Origin: Bacilli bacterium | Lineage (GTDB): Bacteria; Bacillota_I; Bacilli_A; RF39; UBA660 | Reading direction: 5' to 3' | DNA: 16,261 bases | Assembly (NCBI GenBank): GCA_024698845.1 | Contig: JAILQR010000003.1 | Coordinates: 1-16,261 of the forward strand | Shown: positions 1-6,909 of the stretch, one piece after another | Layout of the letters: each line of letters starts with the position of its first letter | Numbering within the stretch: the stretch's first letter is position 1 | Translations under genes and position numbers: made by a program | Notes under the pieces: model-generated | The model's input: the letters and a program-made list of their open reading frames with translations, nothing else | Database searches by the model: none | What the model was told of the DNA's origin: nothing

Positions 1-923
1 GGTAAGAAATCTTCAAGTACTTTATGAAATTCTTGTTTATCATCTAAATTTGGTATATTAAAGAATATTTTACTATTACTTTCGTTTTCAAAATCAGATA
101 CATCTTTAGAATTTAAAACACTTCTATTAAGTACTATTTTCTTACCTCTTAATCTTTCAAAAATTGATGAATCTTTTCTAATTAATTTATTTAACTGAAT
201 TAAACCTGGTTCAATTAAATAAACTACATCTGTGCATAACTCTTCTCCATCAAATTCATTTAAATCAACAAGTATTACTTCACTTCTTTGATTAGAATTA
301 ATAAATGATGCTAAATCATCAGTTCTTTGAAGTGATTTGTCATTTAAATAAATAAAATCATTTTTATCAACTTCAACCGCAATAACACCATATAATTTTT
401 CTAATTGTTTTTTAAGCATATAAACAAGTGTTGTAGCTCCTGCACCTGCTGTTACATTTTTAAAACCAATAACTCTAAGTCTTGAATCTTCAACTTGATC
501 CATTCCTCTTGATGCAGAGAATGGTTTAGATGCAACATTATTTAATTGATGATAACTTGCAACATCTTTATATGTATTAGGATTATCAATTAAAAACTTA
601 ACTGCATCAATAGTTTTAGTAAAGTTATAAATACCCATTGATACAAGTTGAGATAGATATGTTGGTGAATTAACTACTTCAGAATCATTTAAGAAAAGTA
701 CAACTTTACTCATATCAAGAAGTTGTGCAAGATCTTGAATAACACTAATATTTTCAAAATTTCTAATAGCAGTAATATCAAGTACCATTTTATTATAATA
801 AAAATTAGATGGGAATTGAGCTGATATTTCTTCAGGTGTAAATTCACCATTTATGCTTTTAATTAAATCTATATCAAGATTAGCAAGTAAATCTTGATTT
901 TTATTACTAACTATAACGTTCAT
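1..923 (-). CDS. cpaE: CpaE/TadZ-like pilus localisation protein (C-terminus cut by window edge)
   Basis: 307 codons are visible and the C-terminus lies beyond base 1. Residues 1-125 look like the degenerate receiver-like N-terminal domain of CpaE/TadZ proteins. Residues 149-300 resemble a ParA/MinD-type ATPase. The P-loop region (157-166, VTAGAGATTL) has Ala where MinD-type Walker A has its catalytic Lys, as in the GATT variant known from CpaE. A strand ending in Asp (EVILVDLNEFDG, about 215-226) follows, then a VVYLIEP strand. CpaE/TadZ proteins are known to position the Tad machine at the membrane or pole; that role here is inferred from family and neighbours. The ATG at 923-921 follows AAAGGTGG at good spacing. 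It is the last visible gene of the pilin operon, 21 bp after the 153-aa gene. The loss of the P-loop Lys suggests weak or absent ATP hydrolysis. A plain MinD-like protein is the alternative, but the long N-terminal domain and context favour CpaE. Confidence 0.72.
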   Translation of the reverse strand, partial: MNVIVSNKNQDLLANLDIDLIKSINGEFTPEEISAQFPSNFYYNKMVLDITAIRNFENISVIQDLAQLLDMSKVVLFLNDSEVVNSPTYLSQLVSMGIYNFTKTIDAVKFLIDNPNTYKDVASYHQLNNVASKPFSASRGMDQVEDSRLRVIGFKNVTAGAGATTLVYMLKKQLEKLYGVIAVEVDKNDFIYLNDKSLQRTDDLASFINSNQRSEVILVDLNEFDGEELCTDVVYLIEPGLIQLNKLIRKDSSIFERLRGKKIVLNRSVLNSKDVSDFENESNSKIFFNIPNLDDKQEFHKVLEDFL

Positions 924-944
924 ATGTTACATCCACCTTTCAAA

Positions 945-1406
945 CTATTTTAATAAATCTTTAGTTTCAAATACGTCATTTGTTGTACCATCTATTGTAA
1001 ATGTACCTACATTTTCAACAACTGGTAAATTAAATTTAAAGAACATTTTAAGTTCATAATATACTTTATGTTTAGTACTATATCTTTTTCTTAAACAATA
1101 ATGATATTTAACACCTGCTCTAGTTTCTTCTACTTTATTACTAGATTCCATTGTTTGAACTCCATACCACTTATTACCAACAGGACATGAATGTTTAACA
1201 GAATAAGAATTATATGTTAAATAACTATTAATAGTACCAATTGTTTTTGAAGTAACTCCTTCATTTTTTTCAATTATATTAAGTACTTCATTTTTATATT
1301 TATAAGCTCTAGAATAAGTTAAAGACAGTGTAAGGAAACTTACAAAGATTAAAATGAATATAATAACTAATTGATAAATCCATGTAGAACCTATTGTCTG
1401 TCTCAT
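945..1406 (-). CDS. TadE-like minor pseudopilin (153 aa), paralogue of the upstream 166-aa protein
   Basis: A small exported protein with a very short N-terminus (MRQTIGSTW) followed by one hydrophobic segment at about residues 9-29, then a soluble domain. It aligns along its length with the 166-aa product upstream. Shared features are the G-[ST/GT]-W start, the basic/helical stretch ending in [IE]E[KR]N[EN]G near residue 50, a WYG motif, a YHYC/STYC cysteine and a C-terminal YY-x-hydrophobic-x2-F block ending in L-P-V. Two cysteines outside the membrane (about residues 74 and 104) have counterparts in the paralogue. The architecture matches TadE/TadF-type minor pilins, but no family-specific catalytic or binding residue can be named. 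The start is supported by a GGAG site about 10 nt upstream. It lies 16 bp downstream of the 166-aa gene, in the same operon as the mini-pilins and cpaE. Confidence 0.6.
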   Translation of the reverse strand: MRQTIGSTWIYQLVIIFILIFVSFLTLSLTYSRAYKYKNEVLNIIEKNEGVTSKTIGTINSYLTYNSYSVKHSCPVGNKWYGVQTMESSNKVEETRAGVKYHYCLRKRYSTKHKVYYELKMFFKFNLPVVENVGTFTIDGTTNDVFETKDLLK

Positions 1407-1422
1407 TTATTCCAACTCCTTT

Positions 1423-1923
1423 TTATCTATTTCCGTAAATAAGTTTTGTATCTCCACTTACTTTAAAACTCATAATACTATTTAAAACTGGTAAGTCTAA
1501 CTGATAGAAAACTACTACTTGATAATAAACCATTCTAGGTAGTTCACTATATTTGTTTGATACATCTATTTCTCTAACACAATACGTTGATATAGCATTA
1601 TCTCCATCTTGTCTTACACCATCACGACTATATCCGTACCAAACACCTTGATTTCTATCATCATTATTTTTATATAATCTAGAACAATTACCACCAGTTC
1701 TATAAGATGCTGTTTTAAGTCTTTCAACAATTTCTTTTGTTGTTTTATCACCAGATTTAACAGTAAAATCTATACCGTTATTTCTTTCAATTGCTTCAAT
1801 AATATCATCTTTAACAGCAAATGCTTTAGAGTGGTTAATTGATAAACAAATGTAACCAGCAAATAAAAATACAAAGACAATAACTATTTGGAATAACCAT
1901 GTTCCACCTATCGCTTCTTTCAT
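1423..1923 (-). CDS. TadE-like minor pseudopilin (166 aa)
   Basis: It starts MKEAIGGTW, then has a single transmembrane helix at about residues 9-29 and an extracellular domain of about 135 residues. It is paralogous to the 153-aa product (same N-terminal pattern, two matching cysteines, WYGY motif, similar C-terminal beta-rich block). Its first five residues resemble those of the two mini-pilins (MKEATG) and of the 142/284-aa proteins (MKESYWG), suggesting one export/assembly route for all six. Tad loci usually encode two TadE/TadF minor pilins beside the major pilin, which fits this pair, but the assignment rests on architecture and context. The Shine-Dalgarno site is AGGTGA; the ATG is at 1923-1921. 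It follows the 83-aa gene by 16 bp. It could instead be a Gram-positive-specific pilus subunit family unrelated to TadE. Confidence 0.6.
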   Translation of the reverse strand: MKEAIGGTWLFQIVIVFVFLFAGYICLSINHSKAFAVKDDIIEAIERNNGIDFTVKSGDKTTKEIVERLKTASYRTGGNCSRLYKNNDDRNQGVWYGYSRDGVRQDGDNAISTYCVREIDVSNKYSELPRMVYYQVVVFYQLDLPVLNSIMSFKVSGDTKLIYGNR

Positions 1924-1939
1924 CTACTAATTCACCTGC

Positions 1940-2191
1940 CTATCCCTTATATGGGCACTTAACTTTTTGTTTATTATAAGTGCATTCCACATATTTACAT
2001 ACTCTAGTTTTTGGGTCTTTAACGCAGCTTTTTTTAGCCTCATTAGAACAAATTGCTTCACTACACTTCGTATTTGAATTCAAATTATTCTTAAGAAGTG
2101 GCCAAATTACTGTAAAGAAAAAAGTCGATAGGAGTCCTATCGTTATTACAACAATAACAGTTGAATTTAGTTCACCAGTCGCTTCTTTCAT
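1940..2191 (-). CDS. Six-cysteine mini-pilin (83 aa), Flp-like
   Basis: A very small protein: N-terminus MKEATGELN, a hydrophobic helix at about residues 10-32, an IWPLLKNNLN stretch, then a roughly 45-residue soluble tail with six cysteines. It is a clear paralogue of the 78-aa product just upstream: MKEATGELN, TVI-V, the IWP-x2-KN segment and NTxC are shared, as is the count of six cysteines. Size, a single N-terminal helix and position in a Tad operon resemble Flp major pilins. The cysteine-rich tail is not typical of Flp pilins and probably forms three disulfides outside the cell (inference). There is no Glu at +5 after a clear cleavage Gly, so maturation by a prepilin peptidase is uncertain. 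Start ATG 2191-2189 follows AAAGGGG. It is 32 bp downstream of the 78-aa gene with no terminator between. Two genes suggest major and minor forms of the fibre subunit. Confidence 0.62.
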   Translation of the reverse strand: MKEATGELNSTVIVVITIGLLSTFFFTVIWPLLKNNLNSNTKCSEAICSNEAKKSCVKDPKTRVCKYVECTYNKQKVKCPYKG

Positions 2192-2223
2192 TATAATACC
2201 CCTTTAAAGTTTATAATTATTTA

Positions 2224-2460
2224 TTAATTATCTTTATTTGGACAAGTTACAGATTGAGTTTTTCCCTTGTCATCTATATAAGTACAAGCACATGTCTTAC
2301 CACTACAATTTGCTGGACATACGGCATTAGCACAGTTAGTATTTCTTTGAATACTATTCTTAATACCAGGCCAGATAAATGCATAGAAGAATGCACCAAC
2401 AGCTGCTATAGCAACAACTGTAATAACTGTCATATTTAATTCTCCAGTAGCTTCTTTCAT
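2224..2460 (-). CDS. Six-cysteine mini-pilin (78 aa), Flp-like, first gene of the pilin operon
   Basis: Begins MKEATGELN, has one hydrophobic helix (about residues 10-31, rich in Ala/Val/Ile), then IWPGIKN and a short hydrophilic tail with six cysteines spaced C-x4-C-x3-C-x4-C-x-C-x13-C. It is preceded by the strongest translation signal in the window (AAGGAGGA) and by a consensus promoter (2500-2528), as expected for an abundant structural subunit. It is therefore the best candidate for the major pilin (inference). Known Flp pilins are similarly short with one N-terminal helix and are assembled by TadA/TadB/TadC, which are encoded just upstream. The conserved Glu that normally follows the Flp cleavage site is not in the usual place; a Glu comes directly after Gly6. 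It is the paralogue of the 83-aa protein. A small secreted disulfide-rich peptide is the main alternative. Confidence 0.63.
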   Translation of the reverse strand: MKEATGELNMTVITVVAIAAVGAFFYAFIWPGIKNSIQRNTNCANAVCPANCSGKTCACTYIDDKGKTQSVTCPNKDN

Positions 2461-2499
2461 ATTTAAAAAATCCTCCTTATTTTTATTAATTCTAAAGTT

Positions 2500-2528
2500 A
2501 TTATATCTTTTTTAATATAAAATATCAA
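2500..2528 (-). promoter_or_regulatory. Sigma-A-type promoter of the pilin operon
   Basis: On the minus strand TTGATA (2523-2528) is separated by exactly 17 bp from TATAAT (2500-2505). Transcription would start near 2493 and give a leader of about 33 nt containing AAGGAGGA before the 78-aa gene. It sits directly downstream of the tadC terminator, so the pilins are a separate unit from the machinery genes. Confidence 0.85.
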
Positions 2529-2551
2529 CTAATTTAAAAACGATTGTAAAC

Positions 2552-2583
2552 AAAAAACTTAAGGTTTACACACCTTAAGTTTT
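2552..2583 (-). terminator. Rho-independent terminator after tadC
   Basis: A perfect 12-bp stem (AAAACTTAAGGT at 2554-2565 with ACCTTAAGTTTT at 2572-2583) closes a 6-nt loop. On the minus strand it ends in a run of six T. The tadC stop codon (2584-2582) overlaps the base of the stem, so termination is tightly linked to the end of translation. The A/T flanks could also allow termination of plus-strand transcripts. Confidence 0.88.
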
Positions 2584-3370
2584 ATAAATTCATCATTTGT
2601 AAAACAGCAAGTACTAAAAGTACCATTACACCTACACCAGTTGATACTAGCATATGCATTGTTTTACCTTCCATTTTCTCAAGTCTATTTTTATATTTTG
2701 TTTCTCTTGCTTTTTGTTGAAGTGATGAAATAGATCTAGAAAATGCTAAAATTTGTTCTTGTTTTCTCTCTTGTCTACCAAGTGATAAACGATATAAAAG
2801 TCTCATCATACGCATTGAATCACGTACTGGATAAGTCTTAGCAAAATCCATATAAGGATTTATTGTATCATTACCAGCATTAATTTCATTAACTAATTGT
2901 TGTAATCCTTCTCTAAATATTTCAGGTGCATCATTCATTGATTTACCCATAGCAACAGGTACTGTATAGTGTTGAATTAATATTTCCAAACTCTTTAAGT
3001 AGTGAGGAAGCATTGCATCAATTTCATTTAAATGTGCTTTATAATATTTTTTGATATTAAAGTAATCTAATTTAAACACAAGTGCTCCTGCAAGAATTGC
3101 AAATATAACACGTATATAGTTTAGTTTTGCAATAAAGAAGAATAAGAATAATCCGGTAACAATAACACCATTTCTTAATCTTTTATTAAATAAGACATTA
3201 GGGTTTACTCTATCACCATATTTAGCTTTACAATAAAAATCCCAATCTTCTTCTTTTAACTTTCTAAAATACATTTCATTATCAGCAATAAAAGATGATG
3301 TTGAAATATTACCATTGTAAGCCATGATAAATATAATTAATATACCTAATATAATTATCTCTGCGTACAT
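2582..3370 (-). CDS. tadC: TadC-like pilus platform protein (type II secretion F domain)
   Basis: 262 aa. Hydrophobic segments lie at about 1-17, 68-101 (probably two helices) and 240-259. Between them is an alpha-helical cytoplasmic region (about 115-235) with the feel of a T2SSF domain: DAMLPHYLKSLEILIQHYTV early, and a basic region with SLGRQERKQEQ later. TadC works with TadB as the inner-membrane platform that couples ATP hydrolysis by TadA/CpaF to pilin insertion (family knowledge). It follows tadB with a one-base TAATG overlap and a GGGTGG ribosome site, so the pair is translationally coupled and presumably made in equal amounts. Gene order ATPase, TadB, TadC is the standard Tad order. 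It is the last gene of its unit; a strong terminator overlaps its stop. The TadC rather than TadB label rests on order and size. Confidence 0.85.
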   Translation of the reverse strand: MYAEIIILGILIIFIMAYNGNISTSSFIADNEMYFRKLKEEDWDFYCKAKYGDRVNPNVLFNKRLRNGVIVTGLFLFFFIAKLNYIRVIFAILAGALVFKLDYFNIKKYYKAHLNEIDAMLPHYLKSLEILIQHYTVPVAMGKSMNDAPEIFREGLQQLVNEINAGNDTINPYMDFAKTYPVRDSMRMMRLLYRLSLGRQERKQEQILAFSRSISSLQQKARETKYKNRLEKMEGKTMHMLVSTGVGVMVLLVLAVLQMMNL

Positions 3371-4263
3371 TATTCCACCCCCACATCATCGTTATAGTAT
3401 TTTTCTCCATTTAGAAGGAACATACTATTAACAATTATAATAGCGTGTAAAATAATTTTTACGTACCATATTTCTATTAATGCGATATAGTTATCAGTAT
3501 TTAGTAAAAATTGCATTACCATAACAAGTAAGAATAATACTAACCCAAATGTAATAAATCTTCTATGGAAGTTCTTTCTATCCATTTGGTCTCTATATAC
3601 TCCTTCAACAAGAGCATCGATATCCATTGCCATGTTTTCTAGAGCTTCACCAGAATCTCTAGCACCTTCTTTTGTTATTTGAAGGAATAATTGATGCATA
3701 TTTTTTACCATATAATATGGATACTTTTGATTAAAGTATTCTATTGATTGATCAATAGATCCATTTTCATAACTTAATTCAATCATTGTTTTTACATCAG
3801 ATAATACTGGATCTTCTAATATTCCAGAATCTCTAACACCCTCTAGAGATTTAACAAATGATTGAGTTGTATTAAATTCCATTATAACGTTTGTTGTATA
3901 TACTTGAATTTGTTCAAAAACATATTCACTATATATTCTTTTACATCTAAGATATGCAAGATAAGGAATAAATAGTATTGCAGCAGTTGCATAAAATATT
4001 GCCCATAAAATACTATAGAAATACATATAAGCAATACCACCACCTAAAGCAGCAAATATAATTACTTGTGATGCATATTGTTTAACTGTGTATTCTTGTC
4101 CTAATTCTTTAGTTTTTTCACGAACGATTTTAAAACTATAAGGTGCATACTTATTGTATACATTTGCTACTTGAGACGCAAAAAACTTATAAACATTGTC
4201 GCCAGTTTTTTTTCTATACGAAATAACAAACACAGCTATAAATAATAGTATAAATAGCTCCAT
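3370..4263 (-). CDS. tadB: TadB-like pilus platform protein (type II secretion F domain)
   Basis: 297 aa. There is a hydrophobic N-terminus (1-15), a long hydrophobic region at about 68-104, and two C-terminal helices at about 235-254 and 262-284. The cytoplasmic middle (about 110-230) matches the helical T2SSF fold: FVKSLEGVRDSG, a long amphipathic stretch around FLQITKEGARDSGEALENMA and a basic turn (DRKNFHRRF) before the C-terminal helices. TadB is the membrane platform partner of TadC and contacts the CpaF/TadA ATPase (family knowledge). The length fits TadB. ATG at 4263-4261 follows GAAGGGGA. It lies 24 bp after the ATPase gene and overlaps tadC by one base. No unusual features. Confidence 0.87.
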   Translation of the reverse strand: MELFILLFIAVFVISYRKKTGDNVYKFFASQVANVYNKYAPYSFKIVREKTKELGQEYTVKQYASQVIIFAALGGGIAYMYFYSILWAIFYATAAILFIPYLAYLRCKRIYSEYVFEQIQVYTTNVIMEFNTTQSFVKSLEGVRDSGILEDPVLSDVKTMIELSYENGSIDQSIEYFNQKYPYYMVKNMHQLFLQITKEGARDSGEALENMAMDIDALVEGVYRDQMDRKNFHRRFITFGLVLFLLVMVMQFLLNTDNYIALIEIWYVKIILHAIIIVNSMFLLNGEKYYNDDVGVE

Positions 4264-4287
4264 ATGTTCCCCTTCTTCCTAGTATTC

Positions 4288-5619
4288 TTATAGTTCATCA
4301 ATATCATCATCAAAAGTAAAACTATTTACTTTTTGTTGATTACTTTGTTCGCTTGTAGTGTTACTTGTTGCAGTAACGTTATTAATTGCACTAGCAATTG
4401 TCGTAAAACTTGGTTTAACTACATTTTGTGCACTATTTACTGTAGGTGTTGGTCTAGCTATAGTAGCAGTTGTATTTACACTACTTATAGTAGGTTTAAC
4501 ATCTACATTATTTTCTTTTTCAATTGATTCGCTAGATTTATCAGAAGTTTCATCATTTTGATTCTCTTCTACAAATAGCTTATCCTTTATAATTATACCT
4601 TGTGCTCCAAGGATTTGTCTAATATATTTTGTTGGATTGTTAAAAGTTAACGTTCCATCAATATTTTTTCTAAATATAACATTTGTTTTAGCTTCGTTAT
4701 TATCATCAACATAAAATTCACATACTTCTACTATTTCACGTTGGAATCTTCCAAGTTCTGCTGACATATAACCTTTAACATGTATTCCTATTTGAACATA
4801 TCTATGAATTGATTTTAAGAATTGATCAATGTCTAGATTACTTTCAAGTAGTGAGTACATACGCATTGGTATATTAGCTGCCCTATCTGAGTGGATAGTA
4901 GATAAAATGCAGTGACCAGATGATATAGAGTTTCTAACACTCATAACTGCTTCAGCTGAACGAACCTCTGATAGTAAAATCCATCTTGGGTTTTGTCTCA
5001 TACATGTAACAAGTACATCTGCATAATCAGCTATGTTATTAGTTTTCATTGCAATTATTGATCTATGTGGGAAAATTCTATCTAAGTGTAACTCTAATGT
5101 ATCTTCGATAGTTATTAACTTTTCATTATCAAGTGTATTTGATGCTAAAAACTTAACAAGTTCTGTTTTACCTGAACCAGTTTCTCCACTAACAATAATA
5201 TTGCAGTGACCTTTAACACATGTTATTAGAAAATCTAGAAGATTTTCTGTAACATATTTTTCATTTATTAATTTATCTTTATTTAATCTTATCTTAGCAG
5301 GTGTTTTACGTATTGTAACAGCAATACCATTTGTTGCTATTGAATCATGAATGAAGTTAAGACGAAGTTCAGCACTCTCAGCATCAAGAAAAGGGTGAGC
5401 CATATTAAACGACTTACCCATTACATTTGAACATTGAAAAGCGAGCTTTTCTATTAAAGGATTGTTTATCTCAGGTCTTTCAACACGATACACACCTTTA
5501 TCTAGAGTTTTAATGTAGATTTGACCTTCATTATTATACTCGATATCAGTTACATTATCGTCTTGTAAAAACTCCTTGATAGGCCCAAAATCGATTTGGG
5601 AAAATATTGCATCATTCAT
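4288..5619 (-). CDS. cpaF: CpaF/TadA pilus assembly ATPase with a low-complexity C-terminal tail
   Basis: Hexameric type II/IV secretion ATPase that powers Tad pilus assembly at the cytoplasmic face. Numbering from the chosen start: N-terminal domain at about 1-110; Walker A GETGSGKT (145-152, K151); Asp box TIEDTLEL (E172/D173); Walker B-like RWILLSEVRSAEA (E218); His box STIHSD (H243). All catalytic motifs are intact. The core is shorter at the N-terminus than many CpaF proteins, which often carry an extra leading domain. From about residue 350 to the end runs a tail rich in Ser, Thr, Asn and Val/Ala, ending in the acidic FTFDDDIDEL; such a tail is not part of the usual ATPase. The ATG at 5619 is preferred over an in-frame GTG at 5628 because AGAGGTGG, which contains that GTG, is the ribosome site with ideal spacing to the ATG. 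It follows the SAF protein gene by 52 bp and precedes tadB. Confidence 0.95.
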   Translation of the reverse strand: MNDAIFSQIDFGPIKEFLQDDNVTDIEYNNEGQIYIKTLDKGVYRVERPEINNPLIEKLAFQCSNVMGKSFNMAHPFLDAESAELRLNFIHDSIATNGIAVTIRKTPAKIRLNKDKLINEKYVTENLLDFLITCVKGHCNIIVSGETGSGKTELVKFLASNTLDNEKLITIEDTLELHLDRIFPHRSIIAMKTNNIADYADVLVTCMRQNPRWILLSEVRSAEAVMSVRNSISSGHCILSTIHSDRAANIPMRMYSLLESNLDIDQFLKSIHRYVQIGIHVKGYMSAELGRFQREIVEVCEFYVDDNNEAKTNVIFRKNIDGTLTFNNPTKYIRQILGAQGIIIKDKLFVEENQNDETSDKSSESIEKENNVDVKPTISSVNTTATIARPTPTVNSAQNVVKPSFTTIASAINNVTATSNTTSEQSNQQKVNSFTFDDDIDEL

Positions 5620-5671
5620 GCTAGCCACCTCTAATTTTTATTCTTTTTATTCTTTAATTAATATATCTAAA

Positions 5672-6445
5672 TTAGTCACGAACTGGTGCAGATTTAGATA
5701 TAATATATTCTTTTAAGTAATTATTACTTATTTCAGTATCCCCAGGATTAGCAGTATATGATAAGTTACGAGGAACTGGTATTAAACTAAGTCCTATATC
5801 TTGTGCTTTATTTAAAATTAAGAACATATCATCAGGAACAGCAAATAATAATACATCTGCAGTACCTGCATCTGCAGTACCATCAAATACATGGTTACCA
5901 GCGTTATCTTTTACGTCCATAACTTTAATTGAAGTAATAAATTTACTAAATATTGGTCTACTTGAATCATCGATACCAGAAATATATAAATCTATAACAT
6001 TTCCAGGGAAGATTGAATTACCATAAGTAGTTTCATTATCAACCTTTAAACTAAATACTGTATATCCATCTGGAATATCAGCAAAAGCTGAATCAGGCAT
6101 TTGTTCAGATGATACTACTTGTTCTGTGTAAAATAATCCGTTAGCTGGAATAGATGATCCAACATTAACTTTTTTACCAATTAATTGACCAGCATCAGTA
6201 ATAAGATTAGGAGTTTTACTAATAAAGTCTCCTGTAACATCGATGTAATCAATCATATCTGCTGTTATTTCTTCACGAGATCCTATAGCTTGTTTAGCAA
6301 CAGGAATACTTTGTGGAGAAGTTGCTTGTTTTACACGATAGTTATAACCAAAGTATAAAACTAAAACACCAGCAATAACACCAAGGATTGTTACAGTATT
6401 CTTATTAGATAAGAATTTCTTGATTGTGTTTCCTAAATTACCCAT
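5672..6445 (-). CDS. cpaB: CpaB/RcpC-like SAF-domain pilus assembly protein
   Basis: 257 aa. A short cytoplasmic N-terminus is followed by one transmembrane helix (about 18-36) and an extracytoplasmic region. Residues about 44-110 fit a SAF domain: IPVAKQAIGSREEITADMIDYIDV, then the LIGKKVNVGSSIPANGLFYTEQV segment, the typical IxxGxxI/PxxG layout of CpaB/RcpC. Residues 125-235 fit the RcpC/CpaB C-terminal domain (DIPDGYTVFSLKV, PGNVIDLYISG). In Gram-negative Tad systems CpaB sits in the periplasm near the secretin; without a secretin it may act at the cell wall, possibly binding glycan (inference from SAF). The start follows GAAGGGAG. It lies 20 bp after the 142-aa gene and upstream of cpaF, the usual position. 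No cysteines are present, in contrast to most exported proteins in the locus. Confidence 0.85.
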   Translation of the reverse strand: MGNLGNTIKKFLSNKNTVTILGVIAGVLVLYFGYNYRVKQATSPQSIPVAKQAIGSREEITADMIDYIDVTGDFISKTPNLITDAGQLIGKKVNVGSSIPANGLFYTEQVVSSEQMPDSAFADIPDGYTVFSLKVDNETTYGNSIFPGNVIDLYISGIDDSSRPIFSKFITSIKVMDVKDNAGNHVFDGTADAGTADVLLFAVPDDMFLILNKAQDIGLSLIPVPRNLSYTANPGDTEISNNYLKEYIISKSAPVRD

Positions 6446-6465
6446 TTTTATTCTCCCTTCAAAAT

Positions 6466-6894
6466 CTACTTACTTTCATCAAGTCCAACTGTTGGATTAA
6501 GTTCAATTATTGAATCAATCTTATTAACAATATCAAATGAATCAGTATCACCGAATATATTAAATGTGTTAGACTTTGATGATACCTTTACTGACACCTT
6601 AGGAGGTGCTTCGTAGATATCATAAAATGAAATTGTATAAGTTGTACTTAAATTAGCAGATTCAGCGAATCTACGAAGAAAAGTTTCTACGAACTTTTCT
6701 TTGTTGATTCTTACTTCACCATATTGGCGATAATATCCATAATCTACTGCATCAAGCATTGATGCTTCAGTAATCTCTTTAACTAAATAATAGTCTTGAG
6801 TATTTGTTGATGTAATGTTTTGAATTAAAATCATTATTACTACAACAAATATACCAAGTAAAATTAACCAATAACCCCAATATGATTCTTTCAT
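6466..6894 (-). CDS. TadE-like membrane-anchored pilus subunit (142 aa, short form)
   Basis: It starts MKESYWGYW, with a hydrophobic helix at about 9-26, then a soluble domain. The first 132 residues align without gaps to the N-terminus of the 284-aa protein with 26 differences by my count (about 80% identity), the closest paralogue pair in the window. The segment after the helix (QDYYLVKEITEA, DAVDYGYYR, EYGEVR/QYGEVR, FVETFLRRFAE) is helical. A beta-rich end (TTYTISF, EAPPKVSVKV) follows, an organisation like TadE-type pseudopilins. I do not recognise a named family with certainty. The ATG at 6894 follows AAAGGGA and lies 15 bp after the 1095-aa gene; the SAF gene follows 20 bp later. Its place between the giant protein and the machine suggests it links the two, perhaps as a minor pilin carrying or priming the giant protein (inference). 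Unlike the 284-aa form it has no C-terminal extension and no cysteines. Confidence 0.6.
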   Translation of the reverse strand: MKESYWGYWLILLGIFVVVIMILIQNITSTNTQDYYLVKEITEASMLDAVDYGYYRQYGEVRINKEKFVETFLRRFAESANLSTTYTISFYDIYEAPPKVSVKVSSKSNTFNIFGDTDSFDIVNKIDSIIELNPTVGLDESK

Positions 6895-6909
6895 TACTTA
6901 TTTCCCTTT

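Noticed and set aside
1980..2439. Plus-strand open frames opposite the mini-pilins, and similar ones at 4333-4561, 11528-11764 and 14746-14982
   Set aside because: They are antisense to well-supported genes, have no ribosome sites or recognisable domains, and their odd composition (runs of Ser, Cys, Ile) is typical of antisense reading of AT-rich genes.
2582..5619. Competence (ComG) or type II secretion system instead of Tad
   Set aside because: Two separate F-domain proteins in TadB/TadC order, a CpaF-class ATPase, an SAF-domain CpaB and a CpaE-like protein are specific to Tad loci. ComG has a single ComGB and a GspE-type ATPase.
5620..5628. GTG start for cpaF at 5628
   Set aside because: The GTG is part of the AGAGGTGG ribosome site that serves the ATG at 5619.
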